Positions 1 to 5,169 of a stretch of DNA of 6,739 nucleotides are shown piece by piece. A program made the position numbers and the translations under genes. Origin of the DNA: Deltaproteobacteria bacterium (lineage in GTDB: Bacteria > UBA10199 > SPLOWO2-01-44-7); NCBI GenBank assembly GCA_030688705.1, contig JAUYJH010000124.1, positions 1 to 6,739 of the forward strand, read 5' to 3'. The notes beneath the pieces are model-generated. The model was not told where the DNA came from. It worked only from the letters and a program-made list of their open reading frames with translations, and did no database searches. The first letter of the stretch is position 1. Every line of letters starts with the position of its first letter.

Positions 1-107
1 ATCCTGACCCTGAGCTTGTCGAAGGGGAAGGATCCCGTGGAAACACGCCAAAAATCGGGATTCTTCGCGGAGTTTACACTGAACGGAGTGAATGTGCTCA
101 GAATGAC
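1..107. repeat. Palindromic intergenic repeat, left copy (cut by the window edge)
   Basis: It begins at the edge with ATCCTGA, contains CCTGAGCTTGTCGAAGGG, then an inner stem GAAGGATCCCG (27-37) facing CGGGATTCTTC (56-66) across an 18-nt loop, and ends with TCAGAATGAC (98-107). The left edge would pair with TCAGAATGAC once the missing GTC is added. It is the same family and the same orientation as the copy at 6641-6718, but with a longer loop and an extra stretch at about 67-97 that holds CACT-GAACGG-AGTG. It lies downstream of the phosphatase gene. It could help end or stabilise that transcript, though no T run follows the stem. Nothing else was recognised in the 141 nt after the phosphatase stop. 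Confidence 0.85.
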
Positions 108-141
108 AAATTGCAATTTTCATAAGTTTTTAGAGGTGCCC

Positions 142-1377
142 TTATTCCACTTTCATCACCACCAGACTCACATCATCCTGGGCCGGTTTGCCCCCCATAA
201 ATTTTTCAAAGTCCTTCAGCAGGGCATTCAGGGTCTCCTGTGCCGTGACCGTTCCATCTTTTTCAAGGGCGTTCAGGAGCCGGCGGCTTCCATATCGTTC
301 GTTTTTCGCGTTTTGGGCTTCGGTCAATCCGTCGGTATAGAGCACCACCTTGTCGCCGGAAGCCAGCTTGCATTTCTTTTGGTGATAGGGGGCATCGGGT
401 TCTATTCCAAGCAGTGAATCTTGCGTGAAAAGCCATTCCGGATTTTTCTTTTTCGCCTGCCACAAAAGACCGGGGTTATGTCCCGCGTTGGTAAAAAAGA
501 GTGTTTTGGTTTTCGGCTGATATTGCGCGTAAAACACAGAGATAAACTGTTCTGATTGAAGCAAATCGGGGAAAATCATCTTGTTTAAGGCGGCCACAAT
601 ACTGGAGGGTTTGCGCACCGTCTGGACCTCGGCCCGCAAACAGGAGCGAAAGGCCGATGCCAAAAGTGCCCCGCCGACGCTGTGCCCCGATACATCGGCA
701 ATGCAAAGAGAAAGATCATTTTTACCATGAAGCAAAAAATCATAATAATCGGCCCCGACCCTTTCGGCCGGAATCAAACAACCGGCCAGATCGACCCCTT
801 TTATCTTCGGCGGCACCCGCGGCAAAAGCCGCTGTTGTATTTCGCGCGCCACCTCCAGCTGCATCTTGGCCTGCTGGGCGATTTTAAGCTGGTCCAAGAG
901 ATCGCACAGGTGGAGATAGGCGGCCACCTGATCGGAAAGGGTTGTCAACAGCTTCAAGTCCGATTCGGTAAAAGGCTCTCCCGATATTTTATCTGTCAGG
1001 TTGATGATGCCGATCGGCGTCTCTCCTACCTTCATCGGAAAACAGGTGACCGGGGCCACCATAAAAGAGTGGGTTTTGTAGCGGTCGCTCCCCTTCATCC
1101 CCCGGATCAGAAGGGGCTTTCCCTCCTGCCAGACGCGGCCGGAGACCCCTTCACCGACATGAATCTCAAGGCGTTTCCAGATTTCCGGCTCAATCCCCCT
1201 GGCCGCCACCACTCTCAAAATATGGACCCGGGTATCGAAGCGCATGATGGAAGCCCGCTCGACCCCCATCGCCTCGGCGATTTCTTCGAGAATGATCGTA
1301 TAGATTTCTTCCAGCTTCGGCGCCTTCGAAATCGCCTGCGAAAGCCTATGAATAATTTCCAGAGGTTCTTTAGTCAT
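142..1377 (-). CDS. GAF-domain PP2C/SpoIIE-type serine phosphatase (RsbU/RsbP-like)
   Basis: Predicted cytoplasmic protein phosphatase of 411 aa from the ATG at 1377. A TTG at 1392 would add five residues but lies inside the palindromic repeat, so the ATG is preferred. Residues about 20-160 form a GAF sensor domain (for example VGEGVSGRVWQEGKPLLI, 74-91, and PIGIINLTD, 121-129). A helical linker (158-185, ending QQRLLP) resembles the coil that transmits signals in RsbU/RsbP. The SpoIIE domain (about 190-411) shows GADYYDF (208-214), ADVSGH (227-232), AGHNP (298-302), YTDGLTEAQN (347-356) and DDVSLVV (401-407). Metal-binding candidates D210, D228, D349 and D402 are present, and the usual GGD is GAD. 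The family dephosphorylates STAS antagonists, so the neighbouring STAS protein (phospho-Ser55) is the likely substrate. The GAF ligand is unknown. No strong Shine-Dalgarno sequence is visible, and the gene may have its own promoter. Confidence 0.93.
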   Translation of the reverse strand: MTKEPLEIIHRLSQAISKAPKLEEIYTIILEEIAEAMGVERASIMRFDTRVHILRVVAARGIEPEIWKRLEIHVGEGVSGRVWQEGKPLLIRGMKGSDRYKTHSFMVAPVTCFPMKVGETPIGIINLTDKISGEPFTESDLKLLTTLSDQVAAYLHLCDLLDQLKIAQQAKMQLEVAREIQQRLLPRVPPKIKGVDLAGCLIPAERVGADYYDFLLHGKNDLSLCIADVSGHSVGGALLASAFRSCLRAEVQTVRKPSSIVAALNKMIFPDLLQSEQFISVFYAQYQPKTKTLFFTNAGHNPGLLWQAKKKNPEWLFTQDSLLGIEPDAPYHQKKCKLASGDKVVLYTDGLTEAQNAKNERYGSRRLLNALEKDGTVTAQETLNALLKDFEKFMGGKPAQDDVSLVVMKVE

Positions 1378-1390
1378 AATTCGGCTGCCC

Positions 1391-1497
1391 AAATCCTAAA
1401 TTCTAAATTCTAAACAAATCCTAAATTTCAAATTTCAAACATTGAAATTTGGGACATTGTAATTTGTTTAGTATTTGGGATTTCGTATTTAGAATTT
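1391..1497. repeat. AT-rich long palindrome built from 7-nt units
   Basis: The left arm on the plus strand reads AAATCCT, AAATTCT, AAATTCT, then AAACAAAT (1391-1419). The right arm read on the minus strand is AAATTCT, AAATACG, AAATCCC, AAATACT, then AAACAAAT (1497-1462). The two arms are thus inverted copies of a 7-nt-periodic tract ending in the same TAAACAAAT box. The centre is a hairpin AAATTTCAA-ACA-TTGAAATTT (1430-1450), extended by one C-G pair. Similar AAATTCTAAA-type intergenic repeats occur in many environmental bacterial genomes (general knowledge, not searched). It fills most of the 185-nt gap between the kinase and phosphatase genes and stops only 13 nt before the phosphatase start, leaving that gene without a visible Shine-Dalgarno sequence. 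Confidence 0.85.
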
Positions 1498-1502
1498 TGT
1501 TC

Positions 1503-1531
1503 ATTATCATTTATTCCTCGCTCTGGCTCAA
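1503..1531 (-). promoter_or_regulatory. Possible sigma-70-type promoter for the phosphatase gene
   Basis: On the minus strand TTGAGC (1526-1531) and GATAAT (1503-1508) are separated by exactly 17 nt. They match TTGACA at 4 of 6 and TATAAT at 5 of 6 positions. Transcription would start near 1495, giving an approximately 118-nt leader that contains the whole AT-rich palindrome. It was found by eye in a generally AT-rich stretch, so chance occurrence is possible. Confidence 0.35.
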
Positions 1532-1562
1532 AGGCATTGCGCGTTTCTTCATACTCTAAAAT

Positions 1563-1943
1563 TCATAAATACCGTATCGCTTCAAAAATGTGGCGGCCGT
1601 TGCGGTGGCGGTGGGAAATGCGGTCTGCATAAGCCTCGATCAACTGCATGCCCCGCCCGCGCGTGCCCCACAAACCAGACCTGCTTTTTTTGCGGCTCTT
1701 CAGGCCTTTTCCCGAATCGCTCACCCGAATACGCCCCATTTTTGGGGTGAATAAAATATCAATGCCTATCCACCTGTTTTTGTTCCGGTGATGGGCATGC
1801 ACCACGGCGTTGTTGTAGGCCTCGACCAGGATTTGGGTCAAGGGGTAAGGTTTTTTTGCTTTAAGGGCCCTAAAAAGGCGGGTCAGAAAGGGCAGGTAGT
1901 CAAAACAGCTCCCAATCTCAAAAAAAAGGTGGAAAGAATTCAT
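1563..1943 (-). CDS. HATPase_c (GHKL) serine/threonine kinase of the anti-sigma RsbW/SpoIIAB type
   Basis: Single-domain protein of 126 aa, close to the usual 130-160 aa for RsbW/SpoIIAB-like kinases. The ATP-binding motifs are visible: N box E41-A-Y-N44-N45-A-V-V-H49, G1 box D76-S-G-K-G80 and G2 box G96-R-G98-M followed by LIEAYAD (101-107). No dimerisation/His-phosphoacceptor domain or membrane segment is present, so it is not a two-component kinase. Family role: it phosphorylates the partner STAS protein on serine and, when free of that partner, binds and restrains a target, classically a sigma factor. No sigma factor gene lies in the window. The ATG overlaps the STAS stop by four bases (ATGA), has no obvious Shine-Dalgarno sequence, and an in-frame stop lies just upstream, so the start is firm and translation is probably coupled. 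The C-terminal half is rich in Arg and His. Confidence 0.92.
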   Translation of the reverse strand: MNSFHLFFEIGSCFDYLPFLTRLFRALKAKKPYPLTQILVEAYNNAVVHAHHRNKNRWIGIDILFTPKMGRIRVSDSGKGLKSRKKSRSGLWGTRGRGMQLIEAYADRISHRHRNGRHIFEAIRYL

Positions 1944-2245
1944 GGGAGAATTTCAAAAAGGCGGTTGAGTCTTGTGATCTCAAAAACTTGGCGGACATCC
2001 GGGTTGAGATGGGCCACTTTCAAGTCCCCCTGATGCGCGCGGACTTTGCGCAAAAGCGAAATCATGGCGCCAAGCCCCATGCTGTCGATGAAGTCGAGAC
2101 TTTTGCAATCGACCAGCAGATCGTAACAGCCCTCTTCCACAATCTTGTTCGCTTCTTTTTTAAAACACGCCACCGATTCGGCATCCAGATTGCCGGAAAC
2201 GGATAGAACCGTAACGCCGTTTTTCTTGTCGGTATCGATTTTCAA
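1940..2245 (-). CDS. STAS-domain anti-anti-sigma factor-like protein (SpoIIAA/RsbV type)
   Basis: Small cytoplasmic protein of 101 aa, essentially one STAS domain, the usual size for SpoIIAA/RsbV antagonists. It opens with the typical beta strands (VTVLSVSGNLDAESV, 11-25), then LLVDCKSLDFIDSMGLGAM (43-61). The conserved D-S-x-G motif is D54-S55-M56-G57. By alignment with SpoIIAA Ser58 and RsbV Ser56, Ser55 is the predicted phosphorylation site and is retained. The usual second Ser/Thr is methionine. In the family, the unphosphorylated protein binds a HATPase kinase and makes it release its target, and the phosphorylated form lets go. It uses a TTG start behind a strong Shine-Dalgarno sequence. 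Its TGA stop overlaps the kinase start as ATGA, which fits a paired antagonist and kinase. The actual target pathway is not shown by the sequence. Confidence 0.92.
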   Translation of the reverse strand: MKIDTDKKNGVTVLSVSGNLDAESVACFKKEANKIVEEGCYDLLVDCKSLDFIDSMGLGAMISLLRKVRAHQGDLKVAHLNPDVRQVFEITRLNRLFEILP

Positions 2246-2248
2246 GTG

Positions 2249-2257
2249 CCCTCCTTT
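2249..2257 (-). promoter_or_regulatory. Strong Shine-Dalgarno sequence that decides a TTG start for the STAS gene
   Basis: The minus strand reads AAAGGAGGG just upstream of a TTG codon at 2245-2243, with 4 nt between the AGGAGG core and the start. The nearby ATG at about 2268 is in another frame and soon meets a stop, and no ATG or GTG is found in frame close to the start of the domain. The TTG start is therefore well supported despite being a weak codon. Confidence 0.75.
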
Positions 2258-2263
2258 GGCTTC

Positions 2264-2347
2264 GTCATTGCGAGGAACGCCAGTGACGCGGCAATCTCCC
2301 GGTTCTCACGGAGAGATTGCTTCACCCCTAACGGGGTTCGCAATGAC
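2264..2347. repeat. 84-bp palindromic intergenic repeat between the activator genes and the STAS gene
   Basis: The outer ends are GTCATTGCGA (2264-2273) and its inverse TCGCAATGAC (2338-2347). The inner arms are GCAATCTC (2291-2298) and GAGATTGC (2313-2320). The right half contains its own small hairpin ACCCC-TAAC-GGGGT (2324-2337). Both arms read outward-in as GTCATTGCGA...GGCAATCTC or GAAGCAATCTC, so the whole can fold as a long or cruciform hairpin. The GTCATTGCGA...GCAATCTC pattern is a recurrent short intergenic repeat seen in many bacterial genomes (general knowledge, not searched here). It starts 6 nt from the Shine-Dalgarno sequence of the STAS gene and ends 9 nt from the stop of the third activator. 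It could partly separate the two gene groups transcriptionally or stabilise mRNA, but no T run marks it as an intrinsic terminator. Confidence 0.85.
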
Positions 2348-2356
2348 AAAAGATTT

Positions 2357-3727
2357 TCACACACGAATTCCATATAATTTGATCTTCCGATACAGCGTGG
2401 CTTGCCCGATTTTCAGCCTTTTGGCCGTTACGGCGATGTTTCCGGTGCAGGCTTTCAGGGCTGCCTCAATGGCATACCGTTCCACCAGGTTTAAAGGAAG
2501 CACCTTTTCCGCGTCGGGTTTGCCCGAAAAAAAAACGGGGGCCTGACCCCCCGCCTTCGCTTTCTGGATATTTTCCGGAAGGTGGCGCAGTTTAACCCGG
2601 CTGTCGTTGTGCAACACGACCGCCCGTTCCACGGTATTCTCCAGTTCGCGGATATTGCCGGGCCAGTCGTTGCAGACCAGCGCTTCCATGGCTTCGGGCG
2701 CGAAATCGAGGAATATCTTTTCGTTCTTGATGGCGTATTTTTCCAAAAAATGCCGGGCCAAAAGGGGAATGTCTTCCCGTCTTTCGCGCAGCGGCGGAAG
2801 CTGGATGGTCACCACATTCAGCCGGTAGAAAAGGTCTTCCCGAAATTCTCCCTTGGCGGCCAGTGTGGCCAAGTCGCGGTTGGAAGCGGCGATGATCCTG
2901 ATATCCACCTTAATCGATTCCGACCCGCCCACCCGGTTAAATTCCCTCTCTTGCAAAAACCGGAGCAACTTGACCTGCAATGAGGGGTCCATTTCACTGA
3001 TTTCATCCAGAAACAGAGTCCCCCCGTCAGCCCGCTCACAGCAACCAATGTAGCGGCGGTCGGCTCCGGTATAAGACCCCTTTTCATGCCCGAACAACTC
3101 ATTTTCCAAAAGCTCCCTTGGGATGGCTCCGCAATTAATATCGATAAATTTTCGGTTATTCCGGGGGCTCAAGCGGTGGATAGCCTTGGCCACGAGCTCC
3201 TTGCCCGTTCCCGATTCCCCCAGAATCAAAACGGTGGCGTTCGTTTTGGCGACGCTTTGTATGGTCTGAAAAAGAATCTGCATTGGCGGAGAATGCCCCA
3301 CCATTTCACCCTGCCTAGTGGTTCCCTCCAGGCGGTTTTCCAGAAGAAAAACCCGCTTTGTAAGATCATAGAGACGGCAGGCATTTTGAATGCTGATGCG
3401 CAATTTTGAAAAATCGGGGGGCCAGGCCAGATAATCGTGGATCCCCATTTTCATTAAATGGACGATGGCGTCAACCTCTTTGGAAGCGCTTAAAACAATA
3501 ATGGGGAGATTGTCGTCAAAGCGGCGGATGGCTTCGACAAGATGCTTCCAATCGGTTTCCAGCAGTTTTTGTAAAACCAGCAATACGCAGTGAGGCGACT
3601 GGGCGGCGATTTTCGAGGCCAGTGACGCGGGGGATACGGTGCAAACTTCGAGCCCGGCCTTGCCCAACGGTTTTACGAGAGGGGCGCCCAACGACTTTTT
3701 CGCACTGACGATCAGCACCTTTTCCAT
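2357..3727 (-). CDS. Sigma-54 enhancer-binding activator with degenerate (pseudo-) receiver domain; third of three
   Basis: Protein of 456 aa with NtrC-like architecture. Residues 1 to about 118 align by pattern with a receiver (VLIVS at 4-8, IIVLSAS at 76-82, GIHDYLAWPP at 95-104), but the acidic pair is S8-A9, the acceptor segment VLLVLQKLL (48-56) has no aspartate, and the conserved KPF lysine is replaced in WPPDF. Phosphorylation in the usual way is therefore not expected. The ATPase looks active: Walker A GESGTGKE (170-177), sigma-54 loop GSYTGA (217-222, Tyr for the common Phe), Walker B LFLDE ending D241-E242, arginine fingers R296 and R302, and WPGN (355-358). The Fis-type helix-turn-helix is at about 416-456 with QATLYRKIKLYGI. 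The ATG lies 6 nt after the previous stop without a clear Shine-Dalgarno sequence, suggesting translational coupling. It could be constitutive, or controlled by protein binding or another signal on the receiver-like domain. Confidence 0.93.
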   Translation of the reverse strand: MEKVLIVSAKKSLGAPLVKPLGKAGLEVCTVSPASLASKIAAQSPHCVLLVLQKLLETDWKHLVEAIRRFDDNLPIIVLSASKEVDAIVHLMKMGIHDYLAWPPDFSKLRISIQNACRLYDLTKRVFLLENRLEGTTRQGEMVGHSPPMQILFQTIQSVAKTNATVLILGESGTGKELVAKAIHRLSPRNNRKFIDINCGAIPRELLENELFGHEKGSYTGADRRYIGCCERADGGTLFLDEISEMDPSLQVKLLRFLQEREFNRVGGSESIKVDIRIIAASNRDLATLAAKGEFREDLFYRLNVVTIQLPPLRERREDIPLLARHFLEKYAIKNEKIFLDFAPEAMEALVCNDWPGNIRELENTVERAVVLHNDSRVKLRHLPENIQKAKAGGQAPVFFSGKPDAEKVLPLNLVERYAIEAALKACTGNIAVTAKRLKIGQATLYRKIKLYGIRV

Positions 3728-3733
3728 GGGGGA

Positions 3734-5158
3734 TTATTCTTTCATCCTGATCAGCTTGAATTCCCCGATATCGATATTGTATCGGCGGATGATTTTTTTG
3801 AAGTTGGAGCGGTCCATCCCCGCCCGTTCGGAGGCAATCGAAATATTGCCGCTGGTTTGTTTCAAAAGGCTCGCGAGATAGGTGCGGTTGAAAGAGGCCA
3901 GAGCCCTGTCTTTGGCCTCTTGGTACGGGAATTTTGTCAGATCTTTCGGGCCCGCCTCTTCCGTAACGTAATAAGACTGCCCCAGAATCTGCGGCGGCAG
4001 ATCTTTGGCGTAGATCGTGTCGCCATTGACCAAGACCACGGCCCTCTCGATCACATTTTCCAGTTCGCGCACGTTGCCGACCCATTCGTAATTCTGCAGG
4101 GTTTGCAAGACATAGACCGAAAATTTTTCCACTCTTTTTTTGAGTTTGGCGCTGTGCTTTCTCAAAAAGTGATAGGCCAAAAGCGATATGTCTTCGGCCC
4201 TCTCTTTAAGCCGCGGCAGATAGATGTTGATGACATTCAAACGATAATAAAGATCTTCGCGGAACTTCCCCTCCTTTATCAGTTTGGCAAGGTCTTTATT
4301 GGTGGCCGCCAGAAGCCTTACGTGGACCCGTTTGGAGGTGTTGGAACCGATTGCCCGGACTTCGCCCTCCTGTAAAACGCGCAGGAGCTTCACCTGAATG
4401 GCCAGCGAGACCTCGCCGATTTCATCCAAAAAAATAGTGCCGGTGTCGGCTTCCTCAAAAAGGCCCCGTTTGTCGGCGATGGCCCCCGTGAAGGAGCCCC
4501 TTTTGTGGCCGAACAATTCCGATTCGAGAAGCTGTTCGGGAATGGCGGAACAGTTGATCACAACGAGCGGTTTGTCTTTTCGGTTGGAACGGCGGTGAAT
4601 GGCGGTGGCCACCAGCTCTTTGCCGGTTCCCGAATCCCCGGTGATCAGCACGGTGGAATCGGTGGGAGAGATGGCCTCGATGATTCGATAGACCTCCTGC
4701 ATTTTGGGGCTTCTGCCGATGATTCCTTCAAATTCATATTGATCGACATTTTGGCGTTCCAACTCGCGGATCTTGTGCAGGAGCTGATATCTCTCTTTGG
4801 CTTTTTCAACCAGGGTCCCCACTTTTCGAATGTCATCGAACGGTTTGGTCAGGTAATCATAGGCCCCCATCTTGATGGCCGACACGGCGGTTTCCACGGT
4901 GCCGACCCCCGTCATGAGAATGATTTCGGTGATGAAGCGGTTTTGTTTGACATGCTCCAGAATCTGAAGGCCGCTGAAACCGGGGAGCTTGATATCGACC
5001 AAGGCCACTTCAATGACTTCGCGGTTGAAAATTTCAAGGGCTTCCGCGCCGCTTTTGGCAATCCGGTAATTCCACTTGTATTCCTTGGCGATTCTCTCCA
5101 AAACCTTGACCATCGATTCATCATCCTCGACGATCAGCAAATCGACTGTTTTAAACAT
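3734..5158 (-). CDS. Sigma-54-dependent response regulator (NtrC family), complete; second of three
   Basis: Cytoplasmic enhancer-binding activator of 474 aa. The receiver (about 5-120) has acidic residues E11-D12-D13, phospho-acceptor D55 in VDIKLP, T83 and K105 in TKPF, all intact. The AAA+ domain carries Walker A GDSGTGKE (174-181), GSFTGA (221-226), Walker B TIFLDE (241-246) and arginine fingers R300 and R306. The usual WPGN motif reads WVGN here (359-362). The C-terminal Fis-type DNA-binding region (about 422-465) has SGN followed by AGMDRSNFKKIIRRY, unlike the helix-turn-helix of either neighbour, so it should read different enhancers. The ATG start is preceded by an A/G-rich AAGGGGGG stretch that overlaps the stop codon of the upstream gene, so translation is probably coupled. 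The stop is 6 nt before the third activator. Its kinase is not in the window. Confidence 0.95.
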   Translation of the reverse strand: MFKTVDLLIVEDDESMVKVLERIAKEYKWNYRIAKSGAEALEIFNREVIEVALVDIKLPGFSGLQILEHVKQNRFITEIILMTGVGTVETAVSAIKMGAYDYLTKPFDDIRKVGTLVEKAKERYQLLHKIRELERQNVDQYEFEGIIGRSPKMQEVYRIIEAISPTDSTVLITGDSGTGKELVATAIHRRSNRKDKPLVVINCSAIPEQLLESELFGHKRGSFTGAIADKRGLFEEADTGTIFLDEIGEVSLAIQVKLLRVLQEGEVRAIGSNTSKRVHVRLLAATNKDLAKLIKEGKFREDLYYRLNVINIYLPRLKERAEDISLLAYHFLRKHSAKLKKRVEKFSVYVLQTLQNYEWVGNVRELENVIERAVVLVNGDTIYAKDLPPQILGQSYYVTEEAGPKDLTKFPYQEAKDRALASFNRTYLASLLKQTSGNISIASERAGMDRSNFKKIIRRYNIDIGEFKLIRMKE

Positions 5159-5169
5159 GAATGCCCCCC

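Noticed and set aside
1..66. Stem of the left repeat as an intrinsic terminator for the phosphatase gene
   Set aside because: The stem is good, but the minus strand after it is C/T-mixed without a run of T, so a Rho-independent terminator cannot be supported.
16..417. 133-codon plus-strand reading frame at the left end
   Set aside because: It begins inside the repeat and then runs antisense to the phosphatase C-terminus, where the minus-strand frame has clear PP2C motifs. No recognisable domain.
1378..1392. TTG at 1392 as the start of the phosphatase
   Set aside because: It lies at the edge of the AT-rich repeat with a poorly spaced upstream AGGA and adds only five non-conserved residues. 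The ATG at 1377 is the simpler choice, though neither has a good ribosome binding site.
1391..2347. CRISPR array or tandem-repeat locus
   Set aside because: The repeats are single palindromic elements of different families, without regularly spaced identical units and without cas genes.
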